The notes under the pieces: model-generated | The model's database searches: none | What the model was told of the DNA's origin: nothing | Seen by the model: the letters and a program-made list of their open reading frames with translations, nothing else | Shown here: one piece after another, positions 25,620 through 34,416 of the stretch | Layout of the letters: each line of letters opens with the position of its first letter | Numbering within the stretch: the stretch's first letter is position 1 | Position numbers and translations under genes: made by a program | DNA from: Gammaproteobacteria bacterium | GTDB lineage: Bacteria > Pseudomonadota > Gammaproteobacteria > UBA4575 | DNA: 64,000 bases | Direction of reading: 5' to 3' | Assembly (NCBI GenBank): GCA_022824965.1 | Contig: JAJDYY010000008.1 | Span: 575,482 to 639,481, forward strand

Positions 25620-27127
25620 AGCGAGCTCAGGAAGGCCAGCAGGGCGTCACGCTCGGCTCGGGTCATCTGGATAACTCGAAGCTTCGCAGCCCGCGCCTCG
25701 CCATCATGCCAGAGTATGGCTTCAAGAAGGTTTCGCGCACGACCATCATGCAAGAAGCTGGTATGACCGCTGACCGTTTCCGTGAGTCCGATTCCCCAAA
25801 GGGGTGGAGTGCGCCATTCCCGCCCAGTGGCCTGACCCTCGGGTCGATGATCCGCCAAGCCTTCGCCCATGTCGTGCAACAGCAGATCCGTGTAGGGCCA
25901 GATGAGCTGAAAGGACTGCTCCTCACCAATTGAGTCACGGCGGGTCACAAATTTTGGTACATGGCATGCAGCACACTGTGCCTCATAGAACAGACGCTTG
26001 CCCTTGAGCACCTGCGGGTCATCGACCTTGCGCCTTGCGGGGACAGCGAGATTCCGGGTATAGAAGACCAGCAGGTCGAACATCTCAGTCGCGGCCTCGG
26101 TACCGTCCTGGGCAGGAACATCCCCGTGCGGGCCTGCCACACAGTCCTTCTGGGCAGGGGTGCAGTCTCCATACGGGACTGGATAGAGGGGGGTAGAAAT
26201 TCCGATGTCGGTCTGGAATGCGCTGGCCGCCTGCTGCACGAGGGTAGGTTGTCCAGCCTTCCAGCCGAATCGTCCCAGCATCACTTGATGATGTTCGTCG
26301 CTCCATACCTGCCTTGCCCGCCCTGAAATACCATCCCCGTCAAGGTCATCCGGATCGGCATGGCGCAAGATGTCCGCTTCTGGGATAGCCTCAAGCAGAC
26401 CCATCCCGATCACCGGCGGGGCGATTCGGGGCGAGACCATCGCATCGGGATGCAAGGCACCGTACTGAAGATCTGTGATCTGGTATGTCGGAGCACGGAG
26501 ATTGACGGTCTCCCCATCAGCAAGCTGCACGGGCAACTCCTGGTACTTGAGGGTGAGCTCTCCCTCGCTTCGTACACCCTGAACGGAGAAATTCTGCAAC
26601 TGCTTTCCGTATGTGGGCTCAGGAATGCTGCTGATGCGGTTTTGCAAAAGCGCGGATTGCTGGGTTTCATTTTGTGGTGGAATCGACAATTTCAGAAGCA
26701 TCATCTCGGCTTTTTCACTCTCGGCCGGAGGATGTCCGCGCCCATCCTTCAGATGACAACGCTGGCAGGAACGTGCATTAAAGACTGGACCCAAGCCATC
26801 CGAAGAAGTGGTCGAACTTGGGGATGACACCCAGATTTTCTTGAAAATTCCATTGCCTACCCGGAAATCGAGTTGGCGCCCAAAGGGCATATTGGCAGAC
26901 GGATGCGAGAAGGCATCCCGATTCTGCATCTTGAAAACGGTGGCCGCACCGCCTGGCCGAAGCTCGTAGGCTTCTGCCCGGGAGAAATTTTCGGCAGGCT
27001 GTACGACAGCCAAGACCCGCTGACGCTCCGCATCCGGTGCTCCCGAAAGGGGTATGAGAGTTGTACATAGGAACAGAGCCACTAAAACTCGTGACTTGAT
27101 AGGTTTTCGGAATACCACCAACAGCAT
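25616..27127 (-). CDS. Di-heme oxidoreductase/peroxidase-like protein (DUF1111) of iron-uptake locus
   Basis: 503 aa from ATG 27127, the start that begins a signal peptide (KSRVLVALFLCTTLIPLSG); an upstream in-frame start at 27166 is less suitable. Two c-type haem motifs: NARSCQRCHLKDGRG at about residues 121-125 and EAQCAACHVPKF at about 385-389, plus HTSFLHDGRARNLLEAILWHDGEA near the end, the hallmark of the putative thiol oxidoreductase/DUF1111 family that accompanies imelysins. Periplasmic; proposed to change iron redox state during uptake (inference). Divergent from the LbtU-like gene, with a Fur box between them. Confidence 0.88.
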   Translation of the reverse strand: MLLVVFRKPIKSRVLVALFLCTTLIPLSGAPDAERQRVLAVVQPAENFSRAEAYELRPGGAATVFKMQNRDAFSHPSANMPFGRQLDFRVGNGIFKKIWVSSPSSTTSSDGLGPVFNARSCQRCHLKDGRGHPPAESEKAEMMLLKLSIPPQNETQQSALLQNRISSIPEPTYGKQLQNFSVQGVRSEGELTLKYQELPVQLADGETVNLRAPTYQITDLQYGALHPDAMVSPRIAPPVIGMGLLEAIPEADILRHADPDDLDGDGISGRARQVWSDEHHQVMLGRFGWKAGQPTLVQQAASAFQTDIGISTPLYPVPYGDCTPAQKDCVAGPHGDVPAQDGTEAATEMFDLLVFYTRNLAVPARRKVDDPQVLKGKRLFYEAQCAACHVPKFVTRRDSIGEEQSFQLIWPYTDLLLHDMGEGLADHRPEGQATGREWRTPPLWGIGLTETVSGHTSFLHDGRARNLLEAILWHDGEARAAKLRVIQMTRAERDALLAFLSSL

Positions 27128-27219
27128 GTGACTAGGTAAAGTTTCAAGTAATCTGGAGTTAACCATCAGGGCGCCGACGCATCTACGCTAAATTCCGGGC
27201 GTGAGTTCACAATTGCATT

Positions 27220-27248
27220 TTGACAATGAAATGGTTTACATATACAAA
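27220..27248 (+). promoter_or_regulatory. Sigma-70 promoter of the LbtU-imelysin operon
   Basis: Perfect -35 TTGACA (27220-27225), 17-base spacer, -10 TACAAA (27243-27248, 4/6). The predicted start point (~27255) abuts the Fur box. Confidence 0.55.
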
Positions 27249-27255
27249 CAGGAAT

Positions 27256-27274
27256 GATAATAATACGCATTATT
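27256..27274. promoter_or_regulatory. Fur box
   Basis: GATAATAATACGCATTATT matches 15 of 19 positions of the Fur consensus GATAATGATAATCATTATC. It covers the predicted +1 region of the rightward operon and lies in the divergent gap, so it could also repress the di-heme gene. Confidence 0.78.
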
Positions 27275-27293
27275 ACTTAGGTGGTATAGTATA

Positions 27294-28469
27294 GTGACAA
27301 ATTCGAAAATATTAAGGACGATCATTGTTCCAGTTGCTTTTTTGCTCACTTGGCACATGCCGGCACTGGCTCAAGAGACCATCGAAGAACGTCTGGCCAA
27401 TATGGAGCGGCGTATCCAGCATTTGGAAGAGCGTGTTGCCGCTCAGGATAAAGTAATTATCGATAAGGACCGCCAGCTCGCAAAGCTGTCCGGACAAGAA
27501 GACAGGTGGTTCAACTCCGTTGAGGTTGGTGGTCTCATCGAAGTCGAGGCGGCCTATGCAGACCCGAGCGTGGGGGATGAGGAATCCGATGTCACCGTGG
27601 CAACGGTGGAACTGGGAGTTGCTGCACAGATTACCGATATGGTAGGTACCGAGGTCGTTCTTCTCCATGAGGAAGACGATACGGACTTAGAGGTCGATGT
27701 CGCCACGATCACGTTCGGGCCGGGCCCCTGGTCATTCACGGCCGGCCAATACTTTGTTCCGTTCGGAGTCTTTGAGAGCAACTTTATCTCCGACTCCATG
27801 ACGCTTGAGCTTGGGGAAACGAGGGAATCTGCCTTGCAATTCGGCTTTGAGTCAGGCGGGCTTCACGGCGCACTGTATACCTTTAATGGTGACCTCGAAG
27901 CAGACGGTGATTCCGAGATTGACAGTATCGGTGTGACCGTAGGGTATTCAGCCGAGGGTGAAGGCACAGAATTTGGCCTGAACCTGTCGTATATCAGCGA
28001 CATCGGAGATTCCGACAGCCTGCAAGACCTAATTCATGAAAATCTAGAAACGAATGGGTTGGACTATGACAGCCAAGTCGGTGGTTGGTCTGCAAGTGCC
28101 ATGCTGCGCTTTGGCAACCTGTCATTTCTCACCGAGTACCTCGGTGCAACCGAAGACTTCGAAGTGGACGAGATGGCATTTGAAGGGGAAGGAGCCGAGC
28201 CGACCAGCTACATGGTTGAAGGCGCCATTGATTTCGAACTTGCAGACATGCCTGCAACATTTGCCGTGGGCTACCAGGAGACAGATGAAGCTGCTGCCCT
28301 TGAACTCCCTGAAGAACGCTTCCTGGTTGGCTTGTCCGTTGAAATGATGGACGGGGTTGCACTGGCCGTTGAAGGGGCATTCGACGAGGACTATGGCGAT
28401 CCTGACACAAATGACTACTCTGGAGGTGATGCCGACATCGTCACGTTTCGGCTTGCAACCGAGTTCTAA
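27294..28469 (+). CDS. LbtU family siderophore porin
   Basis: 391-aa outer-membrane protein. GTG start at 27294 with AGGTGG upstream. Signal peptide (IIVPVAFLLTWHMPALA), then a coiled coil at residues ~30-65 (IEERLANMERRIQHLEERVAAQD), then a beta-barrel with many acidic turns ending in the C-terminal aromatic FRLATEF. This arrangement matches LbtU of Legionella, a non-TonB porin for the siderophore legiobactin. Fur box and -35/-10 just upstream; imelysin gene 23 bases downstream. Actual substrate unknown. Confidence 0.85.
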   Translation: MTNSKILRTIIVPVAFLLTWHMPALAQETIEERLANMERRIQHLEERVAAQDKVIIDKDRQLAKLSGQEDRWFNSVEVGGLIEVEAAYADPSVGDEESDVTVATVELGVAAQITDMVGTEVVLLHEEDDTDLEVDVATITFGPGPWSFTAGQYFVPFGVFESNFISDSMTLELGETRESALQFGFESGGLHGALYTFNGDLEADGDSEIDSIGVTVGYSAEGEGTEFGLNLSYISDIGDSDSLQDLIHENLETNGLDYDSQVGGWSASAMLRFGNLSFLTEYLGATEDFEVDEMAFEGEGAEPTSYMVEGAIDFELADMPATFAVGYQETDEAAALELPEERFLVGLSVEMMDGVALAVEGAFDEDYGDPDTNDYSGGDADIVTFRLATEF

Positions 28470-28492
28470 ACAACAGCGATCGAGAGGATAAA

Positions 28493-29773
28493 GTGATCAT
28501 GAAATTAGTGACAATGAGGACAATTCTGACCTCAGCGTTGCTTGCGTTTTTGTCAGCACCGGTTTTTGCCGTGCCTCAGGCAAGTGATGTCGTCAAACAC
28601 TATGCTGATCTGGCACATGCAGTGTACGAGGACTCGCTGGTTACTGCACGCAACCTGCAGAAAGCTGTCGATCAGTTGATAGCGGCCCCGACGGTAGCCA
28701 ATCTCCGCCATGCCCGGGAGGCCTGGTTGGCCTCCCGGGTTCCCTACATGCAGAGCGAGGTCTACCGGTTTGGCAATGCGATTGTCGACGACTGGGAAGG
28801 CAAGGTGAATGCCTGGCCTCTCGATGAAGGCCTGATTGACTATGTCGCTGCGAGTTACGGTGCCGAGTCGGAAGATAATCCGGCCTACCGGGCGAATGTC
28901 ATTGCAAGCCCAAGCTTCACTTATTCCGGGCAAACCATTGATGCATCGCACATCACCAAAGATTTGCTTGCCGGCACACTGCATGAACTCGGAGGCATCG
29001 AAGCAAATGTGGCAACCGGGTACCACGCCGTGGAATTTTTACTCTGGGGACAAGATCTGAACGGTGTCGGGCCGGGCAGCGGCAATCGTCCGGCGACTGA
29101 CTTTGACCCGGACAACTGTTCCTGGGAAAACTGCGAACGACGGGCAGCTTACCTGAAATCAGCCACTGATCTTCTGGTCGACGACCTCGCATGGATGGTG
29201 GCTCAGTGGGCACCGGGCGGTGAGGCCCGAGAAGGACTGGTCCATGGCAGTGCCATAAGCGGCCTGTCCACGATTGTGACCGGTATGGGCAGTCTTTCTT
29301 ATGGGGAACTGGCAGGCGAGCGGATGCAACTCGGGCTGCTGCTGCATGACCCCGAAGAGGAACAGGACTGCTTCAGTGACAACACACATCACTCCCACTA
29401 CTACGATGCAAAGGGTATTCAGAACATCTATCTTGGCAAGTATCGTCGCATCGATGGCTCGATGATCGAGGGGCCAAGCCTCTCTGCCCTCGTTGCTGCA
29501 ACATCACCCGAAGCCGACGAGAACTTGCGCAATCAACTGGATGCCACCATGTCCGCAATGGAACAGCTTGTCGATGCAGCAAAACGTGGGGAAGCCTACG
29601 ACCAGATGATTGGAAGAGGGAATGGTTCAGGGAATGACAGAGTTCAGGCAGCCATCGACGCCCTGACCTCGCAAACCCGCGGGATCGAGCAGGCCGCGGC
29701 TGTGCTCCAGCTGGCTTCGATCAAGTTCGAGGGCTCTGACAGTCTGGATCATCCGGAAGCTGTTTTTGAGTAA
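28493..29773 (+). CDS. Imelysin family protein (M75-type, iron-regulated)
   Basis: 426-aa exported protein of the imelysin/ICMP family. Signal peptide ends FLSAPVFA. The family GxHxxE motif is present as GYHAVEFLLWG (Gly176, His178, Glu181), and the domain repeats (HAREAWLASRVPYMQSE; IVTGMGSLSYGELAGERM) fit the two four-helix bundles. Imelysins are periplasmic or lipid-anchored iron-uptake factors; protease activity is not generally supported. GTG 28493 lies five bases after GAGAGG and is preferred to ATG 28499. Cotranscribed with the LbtU-like gene. Confidence 0.93.
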   Translation: MIMKLVTMRTILTSALLAFLSAPVFAVPQASDVVKHYADLAHAVYEDSLVTARNLQKAVDQLIAAPTVANLRHAREAWLASRVPYMQSEVYRFGNAIVDDWEGKVNAWPLDEGLIDYVAASYGAESEDNPAYRANVIASPSFTYSGQTIDASHITKDLLAGTLHELGGIEANVATGYHAVEFLLWGQDLNGVGPGSGNRPATDFDPDNCSWENCERRAAYLKSATDLLVDDLAWMVAQWAPGGEAREGLVHGSAISGLSTIVTGMGSLSYGELAGERMQLGLLLHDPEEEQDCFSDNTHHSHYYDAKGIQNIYLGKYRRIDGSMIEGPSLSALVAATSPEADENLRNQLDATMSAMEQLVDAAKRGEAYDQMIGRGNGSGNDRVQAAIDALTSQTRGIEQAAAVLQLASIKFEGSDSLDHPEAVFE

Positions 29774-29785
29774 ATCGTCTATCCG

Positions 29786-29874
29786 GTAAAGCGGGTCAAC
29801 TGCATCAATCAATTGGTTCTGCTGCCTTCGCAATTTGGCCTGCGATGCACAAGGTTGGCTGTAACCTGCTTTAC
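29786..29874. repeat. Long-range inverted repeat between imelysin and polA
   Basis: GTAAAGCGGGT (29786-29796) pairs with ACCTGCTTTAC (29864-29874), 10 of 11 Watson-Crick plus one G-U, enclosing 67 bases with a smaller TCGCA/TGCGA hairpin. It lies in the convergent gap (29774-29989), which otherwise holds nothing recognisable. No T run, so not a standard terminator. Confidence 0.4.
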
Positions 29875-29989
29875 GGCATCGATTTATTGTGTCAGGTATG
29901 GGTTGTGCAGCTGGAGGGGGCTATTGGCCGGTCCAGGTAGTCTCCCGCACACCTCCACCCGTGCGCTTTTTGTCTGGCAGGCTGTATTG

Positions 29990-32716
29990 TCAATGCGCCT
30001 CATCCCAGTTGTCGCCATACCCGGTATCCACAACAAGGGGTACGGAGAGTTCAACAGCTGAAGCCATTTTCTGCTGTATCGTCTCCCTGGCAATTTCCAG
30101 GTAATCCTTTTCGACCTCAAATACAAGTTCGTCATGGACCTGCATGATCATCCTGCACTCCGGATGATCCTGCTGTTGCCATGCATCGATTTGGATCATG
30201 GCATGCTTGATAATGTCAGCGGCCGTTCCCTGCATGGGTGCATTGATGGCGGTGCGCTCCGCATACTGGCGTAGTTTTACGTTTTTGTGGTTGATGTCGG
30301 GCAGGTACAGACGTCTCCCGAAAAGTGTTTCCACATAGCCCTGGGCGCGCGCCTGTTCACGTATTTCGCCCATGTATCTCTTTACCCCAGGGTAACGTTC
30401 AAAATACAGATTTACATACTGCTGGGCTTCGCCGCGGGGAATGCCGAGCTGTACTGCCAGACCAAACGCTGACATGCCGTAAATCAGGCCAAAGTTAATC
30501 GCCTTGGCGGCACGGCGCTGGTCCGCACTCACATCGTCGAGACCCGTTGCAAACACCTCTGCAGCAGTTGCACGGTGAATATCTTCACCCCTTGAAAAGG
30601 CATCGCACAGCCCTTCATCCTGAGACAGGTGCGCCATGATACGAAGTTCTATCTGCGAGTAGTCGGCAGCCAGAATGATGTGAGATTCCGGTGCAACGAA
30701 GGCCTGTCGGATACGTCTTCCCTCCTCGGTTCGTATCGGGATGTTCTGCAGGTTTGGATCAGAAGAAGACAGTCGGCCGGTTGCTGCAACGGCCTGATGA
30801 TAGGATGTGTGTATACGCCCTGTTTCCGTGCTCACCAGTGCTGGGAGCTTATCCGTGTACGTCGATTTCAGCTTGCTATATGCACGATGCTCAAGTAACA
30901 GTTTGGGCAAAGGAAAGTCCCGGGCGAGTTCCTGCAGCACATCCTCCGCAGTGGAGGGTTGACCCGTGGGGGTCTTACGACGCACCGGCAACCCCTGCTT
31001 CTCAAACAAGACTTCCTGTATCTGCTTTGGAGAGCCCAGGTTGAATTCCTCTCCAGCGATCTCGAATGCCTGCTTTTCTATCTCATGAATTCTTTCATCA
31101 AGTCGCTCGCTCTGCTTCTTCAGCTGCCCGCTGTCGAGCAGCACGCCTTGTCGCTCCATGTCCGACAGCACTTTCAGCATGGGCAATTCAATATCCTGAT
31201 AGAGCTCTCTTTGCCGGGAGCGCTGTTTTTGCTCCAGTTCAGCCCAGAATACCTCGTGCAGACGCAGCACCATGTCCGCACATTCCGCAGCATACTCCGT
31301 GACAGCCTCCAGGTCCGCCTGGTCGAATGCAATCCGTTTGGAGCCCTTGCCGACGATTTCTTGCAGGTCTACGGTCGTATGCCCGAGGTACTTGTTGCAC
31401 AAGGCATCCAGATCGTGTCGACTGGCTACGGAATTGCATACGTAGGACTGCAACATGACGTCGTGCGCGATACCTTCCAGATGAATGCCATGGTTCAACA
31501 ATACGCTGCGGTCATGCTTGAGATTGTGCCCTATGATTTTGGGTGAACTGGAATCAAAAACAGTCTTGAGTTTCTCCAAGGTGGTCTCGCAGCCCAGCTG
31601 CTCAGGGGCACCCGGATATACGTGTGTGAAAGGTATATAGGCTCCCTCACCCGGGCTGACAGCAACCGACAACCCCACAACATTGGCCTTCATGTAGTCT
31701 GCTGTACTTGTTTCTACATGCAAGGCCGCCAGATCCGCCTGCTGCAACCGCTGGAGCCAGCGATCAAGATCCCCATTGCTGAGTACCAGCTCGTAACTAC
31801 GCTCAGCCGTGGTCACCTCAGCAGGTGGTATGCCCGTCACCTCTCCTTCCTGGACATCGAGGGAACGCAGCCAGCTCTTGAACTCAAGCTCGGTATACAA
31901 GCGCTGCAGCAGTTGTGTGTCCGGGGGCTGAATATGCAGATCTTCAACACCGATCGGCAAGTCCAGTGCGCAGCGTATCGATACAAGTTCATGCGAAAGA
32001 GGCAACTGCTCCAGGTGCGCACGCAGTTTTTCACCAATCTTTCCAGCTATGGTGTCTGCATGGGAGGTGATTTGCTCCAATGAGCCGAATTCATTCAGCC
32101 ACTTCGCTGCTGTTTTTGGCCCGACACCCGGCACGCCTGGTACGTTGTCAGACTTGTCCCCGGTTAGCGCCAGGTAGTCGATGATCTGGTTCGGCGCAAC
32201 CCCAAATTTCTTTTGTACACCCGCAGTATCGAGCTTGGCATTGGTCATGGTATTGACCAGGGTGATGCGGTCATTTACCAGCTGTGCCATATCCTTGTCA
32301 CCGGTTGATATCAGCACCTCATGACCTTGATCCACGGCCCGAGAGGCCAATGTCCCGATCACATCGTCCGCTTCGACGTTAGGCTCCGAGATCAGCACAA
32401 GGCCCAATGCACGGATAACCGCATGCAGGGGTTCGATCTGTACGCGAAGCTCATCCGGCATGGGAGGGCGGTTAGCCTTGTAGTCACTGTACAGTTCGTG
32501 CCTGAAATTCTTTCCTTTGGCGTCAAACACCACTGCAATGTGACTGGGTTGTTCCTTGCTGAGCAGCTTCCGGATCATGTTGACGACACCATATATGGCG
32601 CCGGTGGGCTGTCCAGACGAAGCGGTGAGAGACTGCAGTTGCGGCACATGGAAGGCCCGGTACAAATAGGACGATCCGTCAACCAGAATCAGTGGGGATG
32701 CGTTTGTGGGTGACAT
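29990..32716 (-). CDS. polA: DNA polymerase I (3'-5' exonuclease site altered)
   Basis: 908-aa family A polymerase for Okazaki fragment processing and repair. The 5' nuclease is intact (VEADDVIGTLA, STGDKDMAQ, TGDKSDNVPG). Polymerase motifs A (LAADYSQIELRIMAHLS) and C (QVHDELVFEV) are intact. In the middle proofreading domain, however, the E. coli D355-T-E357 motif reads H333-V-E335 and the Exo III Y497-x3-D501 motif reads Y475-AAE-C479; only the E357 and D424 equivalents (E335, D402) remain. Proofreading is therefore probably lost or weak (inference). Codons are clean CAT and TGT. Gene order polA next to thrB is typical. Confidence 0.97.
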   Translation of the reverse strand: MSPTNASPLILVDGSSYLYRAFHVPQLQSLTASSGQPTGAIYGVVNMIRKLLSKEQPSHIAVVFDAKGKNFRHELYSDYKANRPPMPDELRVQIEPLHAVIRALGLVLISEPNVEADDVIGTLASRAVDQGHEVLISTGDKDMAQLVNDRITLVNTMTNAKLDTAGVQKKFGVAPNQIIDYLALTGDKSDNVPGVPGVGPKTAAKWLNEFGSLEQITSHADTIAGKIGEKLRAHLEQLPLSHELVSIRCALDLPIGVEDLHIQPPDTQLLQRLYTELEFKSWLRSLDVQEGEVTGIPPAEVTTAERSYELVLSNGDLDRWLQRLQQADLAALHVETSTADYMKANVVGLSVAVSPGEGAYIPFTHVYPGAPEQLGCETTLEKLKTVFDSSSPKIIGHNLKHDRSVLLNHGIHLEGIAHDVMLQSYVCNSVASRHDLDALCNKYLGHTTVDLQEIVGKGSKRIAFDQADLEAVTEYAAECADMVLRLHEVFWAELEQKQRSRQRELYQDIELPMLKVLSDMERQGVLLDSGQLKKQSERLDERIHEIEKQAFEIAGEEFNLGSPKQIQEVLFEKQGLPVRRKTPTGQPSTAEDVLQELARDFPLPKLLLEHRAYSKLKSTYTDKLPALVSTETGRIHTSYHQAVAATGRLSSSDPNLQNIPIRTEEGRRIRQAFVAPESHIILAADYSQIELRIMAHLSQDEGLCDAFSRGEDIHRATAAEVFATGLDDVSADQRRAAKAINFGLIYGMSAFGLAVQLGIPRGEAQQYVNLYFERYPGVKRYMGEIREQARAQGYVETLFGRRLYLPDINHKNVKLRQYAERTAINAPMQGTAADIIKHAMIQIDAWQQQDHPECRMIMQVHDELVFEVEKDYLEIARETIQQKMASAVELSVPLVVDTGYGDNWDEAH

Positions 32717-32719
32717 GCC

Positions 32720-32938
32720 TTATTCGAAATCGGTAGTCAGTGGATGAAGTTCGACCGTCACGCTATGATGGCCCGTGTTTTCAGCGGGGGTTGCACAATC
32801 TATACCACAGCATACACTGATGCTTTCGCCCAAAGAGGTGGAAAACCGCGATCCCTTGTCTGCACACAGGGTATGCAAAGCACCTGACGTGAAGGGCTGT
32901 TGCCCATTCAAAACAACGACATAACCGGCTGCATCCAC
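32720..32938 (-). CDS. Possible small cysteine-containing protein upstream of polA
   Basis: A 72-codon frame from GTG 32938 (TTG 32959 also possible) ends three bases before the polA ATG, so it could be translationally coupled to polA. Contains four cysteines (LCADKG, SVCCGIDCATP) but no recognised domain or signal peptide. Pseudomonads carry a DUF2782 gene in the polA-thrB gap, but this sequence does not look like DUF2782. The gap would otherwise be 227 bases of promoter DNA. Real gene or chance reading frame cannot be decided here. Confidence 0.3.
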   Translation of the reverse strand: MDAAGYVVVLNGQQPFTSGALHTLCADKGSRFSTSLGESISVCCGIDCATPAENTGHHSVTVELHPLTTDFE

Positions 32939-32943
32939 AATAC

Positions 32944-33885
32944 ATGTCCGTCTACACAAACATCAAGGCACACGAGCTTGAGGTTTTTCTTAAGAATTAC
33001 TCTCTGGGTACGTTATTAAACCATGAAGGTATTAACGCAGGTATTGAAAACACGAATTATTTTGTTACCACTGAAAACGGCAAGTTTGTATTGACCATTT
33101 TTGAAGAAGTCGGTTTTGACACCTTGCCGTACTACTTAACCCTGATGGCGCATCTGTCTGACCATGGAATGCCGACAGCCCACCCGATTGCCGACTTGCA
33201 CGGGGATTACGTACGTGTGCTGAAAGACAAGCCTGCTGCAATAGTAAGGCGCCTGGAAGGGCACAACGTACTCATTCCCACTGTAAGACACTGTGCGGCG
33301 GTCGGACATGCACTGGCGCAGATACATATACTGGGTGAATCATTCAGCGGAGAGCTGGACAACCCGCGCGGGATTGCGTGGGCCGTACAAACTGCAGATC
33401 GCCTGTTTCACAAGCTTTCATCTGATGATCAGCAATTGCTCGAACAGGAACTTCAACTGCGCAAGCAGCCTTTGAGCGCGAATCTCCCACAGGGAATCGT
33501 GCATGCCGATCTGTTCCGCGACAACGTGATGTTCAAGCGCTATGCACTCACCGGCATCATCGACTTCTATCTGTCGTGTAATGATTACCTGCTGTACGAT
33601 CTTGCCATTACTGTGAATGACTGGTGCAGCGACGACGAGGGTAACCTGGATCTGCAATTGTATGCTGCACTGATCGAAGCCTACCAAATGGAACGTCCGT
33701 TTCATGAATGCGAGTTGGAAGCCTGGAGCAACATGCTACGTGCGGCTGCACTCAGGTTCTGGCTGTCACGACTGCGTGATCAGATGCACCCAAAAGACGG
33801 CGAAATCACACACATCAAGGATCCCGACGTCTATAAGAAGATCCTGCTTTCAAGAATCCAGCACACACCGGATCTCGGCCACTGA
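32944..33885 (+). CDS. thrB: Homoserine kinase (ThrB2 type)
   Basis: 313-aa kinase of the choline/aminoglycoside-kinase fold, the non-GHMP homoserine kinase used by pseudomonads and relatives, making O-phosphohomoserine for threonine synthesis. Signature pieces: MSVYTNIKAHELEVFLKNY, GIENTNYFVTT, the catalytic loop GIVHADLFRDNVMF and metal-binding TGIIDFYLSCNDYLLYDLA. Divergent from polA, as usual. A TRAP transporter follows on the same strand after 27 bases. Confidence 0.96.
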   Translation: MSVYTNIKAHELEVFLKNYSLGTLLNHEGINAGIENTNYFVTTENGKFVLTIFEEVGFDTLPYYLTLMAHLSDHGMPTAHPIADLHGDYVRVLKDKPAAIVRRLEGHNVLIPTVRHCAAVGHALAQIHILGESFSGELDNPRGIAWAVQTADRLFHKLSSDDQQLLEQELQLRKQPLSANLPQGIVHADLFRDNVMFKRYALTGIIDFYLSCNDYLLYDLAITVNDWCSDDEGNLDLQLYAALIEAYQMERPFHECELEAWSNMLRAAALRFWLSRLRDQMHPKDGEITHIKDPDVYKKILLSRIQHTPDLGH

Positions 33886-33912
33886 GCTGACTTCACTGAC
33901 TTGGGAAAAGGC

Positions 33913-34407
33913 ATGGAAAAGCTGTGTGGCCAGATCGACGCATTAAATGAACGCGTCGGGGCGTTCGCTGCCTGGCTCATACTGCTCATGGCAGGCATCA
34001 CCTTTCTGGTAGCGATGCTGCGCTACGGCCTCAATTTCGGCAGCATCGCGTTGCAGGAATCGATCACCTACCTGCATGCGTTCGTATTCATGATTGCCGG
34101 TGCCTATACACTGAAGCACAACGAGCATGTACGCGTGGATATATTTTATCAGGGCATGTCCCCGCGAAAAAAAGCCTGGGTTGATTTTTTGGGCTGTGTG
34201 CTGCTGCTGTTGCCTTTTGCCAGCTTCATTGCATGGACCAGCTTTGATTATGTGATCAATTCCTGGAGATATCTTGAGAAGTCCCGTGAGGCAGGCGGCC
34301 TGCCACTCGTGTTTATTCTCAAGACCTTCATACCCGCCATGGCGATCCTTCTGTTCCTGCAGGCGATATCCATGGGTGGGCGTGCTTGGCTTGCCTTGCG
34401 CAAGTAG
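33913..34407 (+). CDS. TRAP transporter small permease (DctQ)
   Basis: 164-aa, four predicted membrane helices (AWLILLMAGITFLVAML; ITYLHAFVFMIAGAY; VDFLGCVLLLLPFASFIAW; LKTFIPAMAILLFLQAI) with the DctQ hallmarks QESITYLHAFVFM and EHVRVDIFYQGMSPRKKAW. Forms the membrane complex with DctM. ATG 33913 preferred to a TTG at 33901. The DctM gene starts nine bases after its stop. Confidence 0.93.
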   Translation: MEKLCGQIDALNERVGAFAAWLILLMAGITFLVAMLRYGLNFGSIALQESITYLHAFVFMIAGAYTLKHNEHVRVDIFYQGMSPRKKAWVDFLGCVLLLLPFASFIAWTSFDYVINSWRYLEKSREAGGLPLVFILKTFIPAMAILLFLQAISMGGRAWLALRK

Positions 34408-34416
34408 AAGCCCGAT

